NCBI GenBank assembly: GCA_903869365.1
Contig: CAIPYV010000022.1
Location: forward strand, 18,414-82,413
Direction of reading: 5' to 3'
From: an uncultured Chlorobiaceae bacterium
GTDB taxonomy: Bacteria; Bacteroidota; Chlorobiia; Chlorobiales; Chlorobiaceae
DNA: 64,000 nucleotides
Below are positions 7,935 through 15,099 of the stretch, one piece after another. The position numbers were made by a program, and so were the translations under genes. The notes under the pieces are model-generated. The model had not been told where the DNA came from. It made no database searches and worked only from the letters and a program-made list of their open reading frames with translations. Positions within the stretch are counted from its first letter, which is position 1; every line of letters begins with the position of its first letter.

Positions 7935-8582
7935 ATGCAAGAAAAACCAAGGAAAAAGCTTGGGTTTTTAATTGTTCGAGTCGTTTTATTGGTGATTGGC
8001 ATTTCATTACTTATAAACCTACCTGTGAAAGCTGACAAAGGAAAGGTCTCCAGCAGCTCATTTGCTTCAAGTTCCTTTGCAGGAAGCTATTCTTCTGCAA
8101 GCTCGTCAACAGCCAGTTCGTCGACAGCACAAGAAGTTTCAGCTGGTAATGTATCGTATGGGGAATATACGTCTCGAACGTCGGAATCAGATGAACTGGT
8201 CGTTAAAACTGCATCAATAAGAAGCTCAGGGCCAATAGGTTTTGGGATACTGTATACTGGGGATAACTATGGACACCTTACTGTACGAAAGACAAAACAT
8301 GCCACAGAGGTCATATTTAGTGTCGACAAAGGAAAACTAAACAGTTTTCATCAAGGGTCTGTTATCAAGGTAACATTTGATCAATATAAAACGCTCTCAT
8401 TTTCAGGTAGTGTAACGTCAAAAGAGAGCTCATCAAACATCGTACTGACTGACACGAAAATTTTTTTACAGGCTTTAAAAAACACCAAGAAACTTATCGT
8501 TGAAGTTGAGTTTATTACGGGAGGGAAAAAAAGGTGTGAATTTGATGTTTCAGCATTTGATCTGAGCAAGATCGGATTATAG
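7935..8582 (+). CDS. exported Ser-rich protein of unknown function
   Basis: I do not recognise this 215-residue protein. It starts with a basic stretch (QEKPRKK) and a hydrophobic segment at about residues 9-29 ending in NLPVKAD, so it is either secreted or anchored by its N-terminus. A low-complexity Ser/Ala linker at about 36-66 (SSSSFASSSFAGSY) leads to a more ordered domain from about residue 80. That domain is rich in beta-type sequence (GFGILYTGDNYGHLTVRKTK, IFSVDKGKL, LIVEVEFITGGKKR). No Shine-Dalgarno decides the start. It precedes another exported unknown by 73 bp and may be co-transcribed with it. Regular codon structure over 648 bases supports a real gene. Confidence 0.65.
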   Translation: MQEKPRKKLGFLIVRVVLLVIGISLLINLPVKADKGKVSSSSFASSSFAGSYSSASSSTASSSTAQEVSAGNVSYGEYTSRTSESDELVVKTASIRSSGPIGFGILYTGDNYGHLTVRKTKHATEVIFSVDKGKLNSFHQGSVIKVTFDQYKTLSFSGSVTSKESSSNIVLTDTKIFLQALKNTKKLIVEVEFITGGKKRCEFDVSAFDLSKIGL

Positions 8583-8655
8583 GATCGATTATTCAAGCCT
8601 GATTTGCCGACTGGAGACAGAAAGACAATTTCTATACCACTTACCATATATCAGC

Positions 8656-9174
8656 ATGATTAAGAACAATAGTTTGCTTGTTGCAGGAATTGCCTGTATG
8701 CTTCTTGGGCTTCCCCAAAGTGATATCCGTGCTGAAGATATCAGACATACCAGTGACGAGAAAAGTCAGAATTTTGTTATTGATGAACAGATAAGCTTTA
8801 TTTTTTTACCAGATTATGGCTTTTCAGTTTCTGAAAAAAGCCCATACGACATTATTTTTTCTGAGAATCTCTATTATCTTTTTCGTGACGGGGTCTGGTA
8901 TCGTTCTGCTTTTTACCGTGGCCCGTGGAATGTTGTCCAGAAGGACGGGGTTCCTTTTATCATAAGCAGTCACCGCTGGGAGGATATAAAGCTGCTTCGT
9001 GATGAATACCGCAGGAGGCGTAATATTATGTATTGGGAGGAGAGTGACCGGCACAACAACAGGAACCAAAGACAACAACAAGAACTACATGATCCGAGAA
9101 TAATAAAGGGACAATCGAACAGAATGGAGAAGGATGTCATTATTCGTACAGAAACGAGCAGCTATCAAAAATAG
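8656..9174 (+). CDS. exported protein with WYRS-Y-GPW motif
   Basis: The 172-residue protein has a clear signal peptide, with the cleavage region DIRAED at about residues 23-28. The mature part contains YLFRDGVWYRSAFYRGPWNV at about residues 75-94, followed by GVPFIISSHRWEDIKLLRDEYRRRR. I have seen this WYRS-x3-Y-x-GPW-x-V plus a proline-containing tail in small periplasmic proteins of proteobacteria and relatives, where its function is unknown. The C-terminal 50 residues are highly charged and rich in Arg, Asn and Gln. The gene lies in a run of exported unknowns and ends 21 bp from the convergent Sel1-repeat gene. Function is not assigned. Confidence 0.68.
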   Translation: MIKNNSLLVAGIACMLLGLPQSDIRAEDIRHTSDEKSQNFVIDEQISFIFLPDYGFSVSEKSPYDIIFSENLYYLFRDGVWYRSAFYRGPWNVVQKDGVPFIISSHRWEDIKLLRDEYRRRRNIMYWEESDRHNNRNQRQQQELHDPRIIKGQSNRMEKDVIIRTETSSYQK

Positions 9175-9194
9175 GATAGCTGCTGTTCTATCAA

Positions 9195-10331
9195 TTATTC
9201 AATACCTTGCTCTTTCAGTTCGCGGTATCTGTCACAGCCTTCTTGAAATCCGTTATCACATGCTTTTCCAAACCACTCTTTAGCTATATGCTTATCAGCT
9301 TTAACTGCTTGACCATTGGCATACAATAACCCAAGATTATACTGTGCAGGTGCATACCCCTGAAGAGCGGAAGATTTATACCATTTCAAAGCCTCATCCA
9401 TATTCTGGCTTACTCCCTGGCCGGAAGCATATAAAAAACCGAGGTTGCACTGGCCTCCTGGATGTCCCTGGAAAGCAGCTGCCTGGTACCACTTGAAGGC
9501 TTCAGCCATATCTTTTTTTACTCCCTGACCATTAGCGTACATGACTCCCAGATTGTTCTGTGCGCTGGCAAGTCCCTGTGCAACAGCCAGATTATACCAT
9601 TTCAACGCCTGATCAAATTTTTGACCAACTCCTTGACCATTAGCATACATAGCACCAAGATTGCATTGACCAAGTGCATATCCCTGATCGGCTGATTTCT
9701 GGTACCATTTGAAGGCTTGATGTAAATTTTGAACAACTCCCTGACCATTGGCATATAATGCGCCAAGATTGTTTTGAGCTGCGGCGTTCCCCTCTTCAGC
9801 AGAGAGCCTATACCACTTGAAGGCTTCCTCAAAATTTTGGGTGACACCCTGGCCTTTTTCATACAACATGCCAAGATTGCATTGGCCAGCAGGATGTCCC
9901 TGAGTTGCAGAAGACTGATACCATTTTAATGCTTCAGTATAGCTTTGTGCAATCCCTCTTGCTTTTTCATACATTGCACCAAGATTGTTCTGGGCAGAGG
10001 AATTACCCTGGCCAGCAGAGAGTCTATACCATTTCAATGCTTCAGTATAGTTTACCCTGACTCCCTGACCTTTTTCATACATCTCACCAAGTTTGTTTTG
10101 AGCATCTGCAAGCCCGAGATCGGCCGCTAATTTATACCATTTAAGGGCTTCTGGGTAGCTTTGAGCGACACCTTGACCAGAAGCATACTTTTGAGCAAGC
10201 TCATACTGGGCAATGACATTGCCTTCTGCAGCTGCACTTCGTTTTCTTTCAATCTTGCTGATGGAATCTGCCTGAACTGTCCCAGCAACAAGTATCATGC
10301 ATACAGTACAAACAAGAGCTTTGTTAATCAT
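9195..10331 (-). CDS. secreted Sel1-like repeat protein, nine repeats
   Basis: The 378-residue protein has a signal peptide (cleavage near TVQADS, residue 22). Nine consecutive 36-residue Sel1-like (SLR/TPR-like) repeats follow, covering about residues 38-365. Each repeat has the pattern AQxxLGxxYxxGQGVxxxxxEAxKWYxxxAxxG. Repeats 3 to 8 alternate strictly between AQNNLG and GQCNLG starts, so the array probably grew in two-repeat (216 bp) steps. Sel1 arrays form solenoids that bind other proteins. Here the protein would act in the periplasm or outside the cell. The partner is unknown. A palindrome, TGTAAATTTACA, lies 54 bp upstream of the start. Confidence 0.88.
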   Translation of the reverse strand: MINKALVCTVCMILVAGTVQADSISKIERKRSAAAEGNVIAQYELAQKYASGQGVAQSYPEALKWYKLAADLGLADAQNKLGEMYEKGQGVRVNYTEALKWYRLSAGQGNSSAQNNLGAMYEKARGIAQSYTEALKWYQSSATQGHPAGQCNLGMLYEKGQGVTQNFEEAFKWYRLSAEEGNAAAQNNLGALYANGQGVVQNLHQAFKWYQKSADQGYALGQCNLGAMYANGQGVGQKFDQALKWYNLAVAQGLASAQNNLGVMYANGQGVKKDMAEAFKWYQAAAFQGHPGGQCNLGFLYASGQGVSQNMDEALKWYKSSALQGYAPAQYNLGLLYANGQAVKADKHIAKEWFGKACDNGFQEGCDRYRELKEQGIE

Positions 10332-10384
10332 GGTATTTATTAAGAGCGATGAGATAATAGAATAAATCGAAAGGATCTTCCCTC

Positions 10385-10396
10385 ATGTAAATTTAC
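10385..10396. promoter_or_regulatory. 12-bp palindrome upstream of the Sel1 gene
   Basis: TGTAAATTTACA is a perfect palindrome lying 54 bp upstream of the minus-strand Sel1-repeat gene, in its likely promoter region. It could be an operator. No regulator is known for it. Confidence 0.3.
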
Positions 10397-10434
10397 AAAA
10401 AGGATTAACGACAAGGAAACGATATTATTGCAAT

Positions 10435-10465
10435 AAAAAAACCAATGGAGGAACACTCCATTGGT
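10435..10465 (-). terminator. rho-independent terminator of the Gly/Thr-rich gene
   Basis: ACCAATGGAG and CTCCATTGGT form a perfect 10-bp stem with a 5-base loop. On the minus strand it is followed by six T. It lies 32 bp beyond the stop of the 116-residue protein gene. Confidence 0.88.
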
Positions 10466-10496
10466 CAAATGCTGTCTTGCAATGAAGATAAACAGC

Positions 10497-10847
10497 TTAA
10501 GGAAGAACTACTGTTGTGCTGTGTCCACCGCCACCGCCAGAAGTTGTTGTCGTTGTTGATGTACCAATGTAAGCTGCAGATCCAGAGATTGTAGCACCGT
10601 TTGAAGAAGTGGTGTTACTGCTGCTCACGTTAGAATTACCAAGTGTGTTCAAATTAGAAGATGAGCTTGATATGGAACCAACTGTTGATCCAAATCCAGT
10701 TCCACCAGCAACTGCCAATCCGCCAGTCTGTGTTGTTGTAGTAGTAGAAGAATGTCCACCGCCACCCCAACTGCTAATAGTGATTCCTGCCATTGCTGGA
10801 GAAGCGAATCCAACAACTAATGCCAATGAAAGCAATGTTTTTTTCAT
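10497..10847 (-). CDS. small secreted Gly/Ser/Thr-rich protein, unknown function
   Basis: The 116-residue protein has a textbook signal peptide (MKKTLLSLALVVGFASPAMA). The mature part of about 95 residues contains almost only Gly, Ser, Thr, Asn, Ala and Val. A motif is repeated at both ends. GGGGHSSTTTTTQ lies near the mature N-terminus, and TTTTTSGGGGGHSTTVV closes the protein, giving it an approximate symmetry. I do not recognise a family. Composition suggests a flexible or beta-stacking surface protein. It lies 79 bp downstream of another low-complexity exported protein on the same strand and has its own terminator, which supports expression. It could be an adhesive, matrix or fibre-forming component, but that is speculation. 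Confidence 0.7.
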   Translation of the reverse strand: MKKTLLSLALVVGFASPAMAGITISSWGGGGHSSTTTTTQTGGLAVAGGTGFGSTVGSISSSSSNLNTLGNSNVSSSNTTSSNGATISGSAAYIGTSTTTTTSGGGGGHSTTVVLP

Positions 10848-10925
10848 ACTATTATTAGTTTAGTTTGTTTGAAATAAATGCCTCTTTGTTACCAATTTAA
10901 CCACCGAGGCCCTGTGGGTTAAAAT

Positions 10926-11972
10926 TTATTTATCCGAAAGGATAACCGTCAAGCTGACAATCGGTACAGCCTCTGTAGCTCCTTTATTTCCACCTAAGGC
11001 TCCTGCAAGGCCTGATACTACATTACCTGGAAAGAAACTTCCTGATGATAATGCCTGAGCTGCTACACCTTTCGAATGCACCCCATACGATGACGCCGCC
11101 CAGCTTGACTTGATGTAGATATTCAAACCATGGTATTTGTTACATACATAGGTCTTAATATCAGACTTCAGGGTTGAGCCATCAACATCATTACCTTTAT
11201 TTAAACGAGGCGAAATCGTTATAGATCCCAAACCTTGCGGTACTGGTGATTTTTCATCAAGAAAAATAAAATTGTTGGCGCCAGCTCCCTTGTATTTTTC
11301 AATATTGTAATCCGTTACGCAAACAATAGTTGTTTTGCAACTTTTCCCATCGGCGGAGTCTCTTTGATCAGGCGACCAGGATTGAGCAAGGAGAAGATTG
11401 AGATTTGCGGATTGCGCCATACCTCCCTGAATATTATATAAATGGGGATTTTCAGTCTGAGCCATTGTCCCCAACAATCCTTGCGGTACAATTGTAGTGT
11501 TGTCACCTGATTTCAGTACAAGGGTATTACCACCATTAGTTGCTGTTGATGATCCTGCACTTGCCGTTGCTGACCCTGCACTTGCCGTTGCTGATCCTGC
11601 ACTTGCTGATGCTGTACCGCCAGCTGCATTTCCACCGGTAGCGTTGGAACTACCTCCAGCAGCAGTCGAAGCACCACCGGTAGCGTTAGAATAACCTCCG
11701 GTAGCGTTAGAATTTCCGCCAGCCCCTCCAGTAGCATTAGAGGACCCACCAGCCCCACCAGCGGAATATGAAGTAGATGAACCACCAGCACCGCCAGCCG
11801 ATGTATTCATATTTCCTATCCCATAAGACATTGCAGTAGCACTACTACCTATAGTTTGTGTACTGTTTGTCGTGACATACTGTGAGCTGTTTGTTGTATT
11901 TATTACATCACCAGCATAAGCTTCAGATGCTATGCACGCTACACATAAAAAAGATATAGATAATTTTTTCAT
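10926..11972 (-). CDS. secreted protein with Ala/Gly/Ser/Asn repeat region
   Basis: I chose the ATG at 11972 (MKKLSISFLCVACIASEAYA, a signal peptide) over a TTG two codons earlier, giving 348 residues. The N-terminal half, about residues 45-155, is low complexity: AGGAGGSS and SNATGG units, then three copies of ASAGSAT. The C-terminal half is ordered, with SCKTTIVCVTDYNIEKYKG, FIFLDEKSPVPQGLGSI, TYVCNKYHGLNIYIKSSW and a final PIVSLTVILSDK. Three or four cysteines there could form disulfides. The NATGG units offer many Asn-x-Thr/Ser sites, though their relevance in a bacterium is unclear. No family is recognised. It sits upstream of the 116-residue Gly/Thr-rich protein and is probably expressed with it. 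Confidence 0.7.
   Translation of the reverse strand: MKKLSISFLCVACIASEAYAGDVINTTNSSQYVTTNSTQTIGSSATAMSYGIGNMNTSAGGAGGSSTSYSAGGAGGSSNATGGAGGNSNATGGYSNATGGASTAAGGSSNATGGNAAGGTASASAGSATASAGSATASAGSSTATNGGNTLVLKSGDNTTIVPQGLLGTMAQTENPHLYNIQGGMAQSANLNLLLAQSWSPDQRDSADGKSCKTTIVCVTDYNIEKYKGAGANNFIFLDEKSPVPQGLGSITISPRLNKGNDVDGSTLKSDIKTYVCNKYHGLNIYIKSSWAASSYGVHSKGVAAQALSSGSFFPGNVVSGLAGALGGNKGATEAVPIVSLTVILSDK
11551..11613 (-). repeat. three tandem 21-bp units inside the low-complexity gene
   Basis: Three near-identical 21-bp units beginning GATCCTGCACTTGCCGTTGC (plus strand) start at 11551, 11572 and 11593. On the minus strand they encode repeats of ASAGSAT. They are followed, up to about 11800, by less regular units encoding SNATGG and AGGAGGSS. 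The array keeps the reading frame, so copy number can vary without breaking the gene. Confidence 0.8.
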
Positions 11973-11978
11973 TCTCAA

Positions 11979-12438
11979 TATTGATAGGTGCGTTAACTTT
12001 ACACATTTACCTTAATGTTTGACTAAAATTAAAGAAAATACAAGCAAACAAAAAATAGAAAAGCATATTTTTTCCCTATAAATACATGCATTGATGTAAT
12101 ACGGATGTATCTGATGATTTTATTTTAGAAAAAAATCACTTAATACCGAAAAGAGTTAAAATAAAAATGGCTTCAAATCTGATGATTGGGATAGATGGGA
12201 AAATTATATGGATAAAATTAGTCTTATATACATCGATTACACGTTATGTTCAAAACAGCAGGAAATAAAGCCGACTACCCAATATTTACGCTTAATGGGT
12301 CAATAGTTGTATAGTATAATAATACCGTGGGTAATGATGCCAGCAACGGTTGCAAATCTGGGGCACGATCAAAGGTTGCCTTGTCGATGCGGGATGACTC
12401 TATAAGTGTTTTGCTTGGCGTTGCTGAGTGTCAGGATG
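11979..12438. other. AT-rich intergenic region without recognised gene
   Basis: About 460 bases separate two minus-strand genes. The right end holds the terminator of the 253-residue protein gene. The left end must contain the promoter of the low-complexity secreted protein. The stretch 12100-12320 is very AT-rich. The segment 12330-12430 is more GC-balanced and open on the plus strand, but the encoded peptide resembles nothing I know. It could be a gene relic or an unannotated RNA. Confidence 0.4.
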
Positions 12439-12499
12439 AAAAAAAAGCTCAATATTGCAGTCAAAATAAATTTGGCCTATTCAGGCGTACTGCAATATT
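12439..12499 (-). terminator. terminator overlapping the 3' end of the 253-residue gene
   Basis: AATATTGCAGT at 12451-12461 pairs with ACTGCAATATT at 12489-12499 (11 bp, 27-base loop). On the minus strand a run of eight T follows four bases later. One arm and the loop lie inside the 3' end of the coding sequence. Confidence 0.6.
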
Positions 12500-13222
12500 A
12501 TTGAATAGTCTGATTTTAGAAAAGTTATGATGGATGTAGCTGCTGTGTTTAAAGGTAGCTCTCAAGAAGTGGTTTTGGCGCATCCATGAGTCAACCTTTT
12601 TTTCGAAGGATTCTCCACCATGCCTGGGGTAGCGTTCAGAAGCCTTGTCGTAATATTCATAGATGCGTTGTTTGAAGTCTGCTGTACGAATTAAATACAT
12701 TTGATCAGAAAAACCATAACCATAATAGCATTCACTGTCTTCATATTCAGACTCTGTTTTAGCCGCGTTATAATCATGATTCCAGGCAAGATTAAATACT
12801 TTAACGTTTGTATTCGTATTTAACACTTCAATTCCTGAAGCTAACCAATTATGTGCAACTTCATGCGCAAGTGTGGTATCACTTGAAAAATGTAACAAAT
12901 ATTTTGTTTCGGTTAAATATATAGAAACCAATTCTGCTATTGAGTAATAATATCCTTTCCCTAATATATTTTTGTTGAGGTTAAAATATTCAAGTGCTAA
13001 TTCTGAAAATTCATCTACATTTATAAATTTATCAATGATGCCATTCTCTATCATTGTATTGGCAGTGTTTTCAACTAATGAGCGATTATTGACATTATTT
13101 ATATATAAAACCTTCTTATCAAAATTGTAATGACAAAGATTAATTGTCTCTCGCAAACGAGAGGTGTTCATGATTAATTTCCAGTCATTTTCCCAGACTT
13201 TGGTTTCAAACGTAACTGACAT
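12461..13222 (-). CDS. putative GT-A-fold glycosyltransferase-like protein
   Basis: The 253-residue protein has no family I can name with certainty. The layout resembles a small GT-A enzyme. N-terminal strands with VLYINNVNNRSLVENT come first, then KYLLHFSSD at about 107-115 in the position of a DxD-type motif. Next are NWLASGIEVLNTNTNVKVFNLAWNHDYNAA, a YGYGFSDQMYLIRTADF segment and a basic C-terminal region. It contains HEVAH at residues 120-124, which matches the HExxH zinc-protease pattern, but the surrounding sequence reads more like a glycosyltransferase. The gene is AT-rich and first in a minus-strand set of three unusual genes beside the fucose cluster. Surface-glycan synthesis is inferred from context. 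Confidence 0.6.
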   Translation of the reverse strand: MSVTFETKVWENDWKLIMNTSRLRETINLCHYNFDKKVLYINNVNNRSLVENTANTMIENGIIDKFINVDEFSELALEYFNLNKNILGKGYYYSIAELVSIYLTETKYLLHFSSDTTLAHEVAHNWLASGIEVLNTNTNVKVFNLAWNHDYNAAKTESEYEDSECYYGYGFSDQMYLIRTADFKQRIYEYYDKASERYPRHGGESFEKKVDSWMRQNHFLRATFKHSSYIHHNFSKIRLFNNIAVRLNRPNLF

Positions 13223-13262
13223 AACTTATATTGTAGATCTGAGTTGTAAACACGATGATAAA

Positions 13263-14030
13263 TTATTTACTATCTGGAGTAAGTGCAATATAGTCAAAAT
13301 AAGATTTATTTCTGCTTACGAAAAAGCGCTTTAGAGAATCTTTTGCTTTGTCTATCAGGGTGTACCTATTTTCCAATCCTTGAGTTCCGGATACTCCTCT
13401 GACGATGGGAGCAACAGGAAGCATAAAATGCTTGAGTTTCTTTGCAATAATAATATCCCTGAAGCAGTGTTCAAGCCAATGCCGTTTCGCTTCTCTGACG
13501 TCGAGATATGCTAATGAAAAGTGGTCTCTGTAATAATCTTTGTCCACAATATAAAAAGAGGTATCTACCGATTTAAACCGCATCAGTTTTTGGCTTTTCA
13601 TATAGGAAAAATAACAATCACACAAAAAAGTTCCATTCCAATATTGGAGACATTCAAGAAAATTATCAACCCAGAGCTTGGATGTGCATTTTACAAAGAT
13701 TTCAGCATTGTTGAGGAATATAGAATGTTGCAGAGCATGGTTTATAATTTCACCTTCGCCGTAACCTTTCCCATAACGCGCAACTAATTCACTGTTGTTC
13801 TTGAAAAAGAGACACTCAATTTGCTGGTCTGGAAATTTGGCGTGTATTATCGTTGTAAAATCATAATTCGATCCATCACAAATTACAATTTTAATTGCTT
13901 TTGAGATGGTGAACCATTTTTCGATTGCTTTCATGGTTAATGCAATACGAAGATTCTGATCTTTTATTTGGGTGTTTTTTGCAGAAACTGCTACACAGGA
14001 GGTCAGGAGTAAAGGAGGTACGTTCATCAT
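13263..14030 (-). CDS. putative glycosyltransferase-like protein
   Basis: The 255-residue protein is a probable GT-A-type sugar transferase, judged by layout rather than a clear family signature. It has an N-terminal strand (LLTSCVAVSA), RIALTMKAIEKWF, then IVICDGSNYDF at about residues 47-57, which looks like the nucleotide-binding strand. ELVARYGKGYGEGEIINHAL at about 81-100 and IFVKCTSKLWVDNFLEC at about 110-126 follow. The motif GKGYGEGE plus KCTSKLWV recurs, as far as I recall, in uncharacterised proteins of polysaccharide loci. The gene lies between two other AT-rich genes of similar type, with only 14 bp to the next upstream gene, so it is likely in one operon with gmd and fcl. Confidence 0.6.
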   Translation of the reverse strand: MMNVPPLLLTSCVAVSAKNTQIKDQNLRIALTMKAIEKWFTISKAIKIVICDGSNYDFTTIIHAKFPDQQIECLFFKNNSELVARYGKGYGEGEIINHALQHSIFLNNAEIFVKCTSKLWVDNFLECLQYWNGTFLCDCYFSYMKSQKLMRFKSVDTSFYIVDKDYYRDHFSLAYLDVREAKRHWLEHCFRDIIIAKKLKHFMLPVAPIVRGVSGTQGLENRYTLIDKAKDSLKRFFVSRNKSYFDYIALTPDSK

Positions 14031-14044
14031 AACGGTTTAAAATA

Positions 14045-15049
14045 TTAAAGCAGAAGATCATTGATTGTCGTTAAAATGTTCCCCGCAGTTATTTTATTTT
14101 CTATACGTAATGCATCAACCGTTTGGGCAAGCTTTATACCTCCAAAAATCTTTTTGTAATAATAAGTATAGTTTTCAACGACATCTTTGATCAGCAATGG
14201 CAAATCATCAAGAGCCGCCCAAAGAATAGATTCGTGATATAATAATTTTTCTGTTAACGGTGCAATTTCGCTGATGACTATGGTGCCGCAAAGTAAGGCA
14301 GGTAATATGCGCAGTTCTTCTAATGTGTGATGTGCATCGGTTTGCCTGATATTTATCAGAATTTTAGTTCTTCGATAAATCGACTCAACATTGCTAAAGG
14401 AGTTATTAATATTTTCAGGATAAATTCCATAAGAGTTAAGGATCGATATAAAATTTTTTCTATACGGCTCTTCAGGATTTCCAAACATGGTTATTAAAGA
14501 GAGATCTCTCTGAGAATTATAGTCATCACTTTTATATCGGTATAATAACGGCCAGAAATGAAAGAGCTTTTGAGATAAATCATTATATTTTCCGGAACTT
14601 GTTATATTTATTATATTTGCCTGGCTATAGTCAATAACAATGTCTGCTTGGATGAGTTGTTTATAGTCGGCAATACGTACAAGGTATCTTTCATCGTTTT
14701 TTTGACCAAGAGGAATGATGCCCCTTACTGCACCATCCGAGTGTCGTCCGCCAGGTTTAACAAGAGTATGTTCGGGTTGAAGGAGAATTCGTATTGTTTT
14801 GTACTTATCAGGAAATGTCCATTGGAAGGGACCGAAAATAATATTACAACGATCAGAACATGGTATGGTGCTGCTTAGTTGATTGACGCAGTACAAGTAG
14901 TAATCCCGGACTGTTTTGTTGTATTCCGGGTAATAAGCAAGAGCTGCATTCTTAAGCTTTGTAATATGCAACTGTTTTCGTCTGAATGAGTTACGTATGA
15001 TGCTGTGTACATGTAGTGCACTCTTTACTGTTGTGCGATAAAATTTCAT
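14045..15049 (-). CDS. putative glycosyltransferase, GT4-like C-terminal region
   Basis: I chose the ATG at 15049 (MKFYRTTVKS) over a TTG two codons upstream, giving 334 residues. The C-terminal part resembles GT-B enzymes of the exostosin/GT4 sort. TKILINIRQTDAHHTLEELRILPAL is followed by CGTIVISEIAPLTEKL, the pattern in which a conserved Glu precedes a gene-family helix and a nucleotide-sugar site. The middle contains LITMFGNPEEPYRKNFISIL, a typical start of the second Rossmann domain. The N-terminal half is not recognisable. It lies 51 bp downstream of gmd on the same strand and is AT-rich. A role in the fucose-containing surface glycan is likely but unproven. Confidence 0.6.
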   Translation of the reverse strand: MKFYRTTVKSALHVHSIIRNSFRRKQLHITKLKNAALAYYPEYNKTVRDYYLYCVNQLSSTIPCSDRCNIIFGPFQWTFPDKYKTIRILLQPEHTLVKPGGRHSDGAVRGIIPLGQKNDERYLVRIADYKQLIQADIVIDYSQANIINITSSGKYNDLSQKLFHFWPLLYRYKSDDYNSQRDLSLITMFGNPEEPYRKNFISILNSYGIYPENINNSFSNVESIYRRTKILINIRQTDAHHTLEELRILPALLCGTIVISEIAPLTEKLLYHESILWAALDDLPLLIKDVVENYTYYYKKIFGGIKLAQTVDALRIENKITAGNILTTINDLLL

Positions 15050-15099
15050 GATCAATAATCAGGATCAGCATAACTCATTCGACTTATGAAAAAAATATA

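Noticed and set aside
9462..10130. Several plus-strand open frames across the Sel1 gene
   Set aside because: They recur with the repeat period and are antisense shadows of the repeat-coding sequence.
12327..12530. Plus-strand open frame of 67 codons (MGNDASNGCKSG...)
   Set aside because: It overlaps the 3' end and terminator of the better supported minus-strand gene, has no ribosome-binding site and resembles no protein I know.
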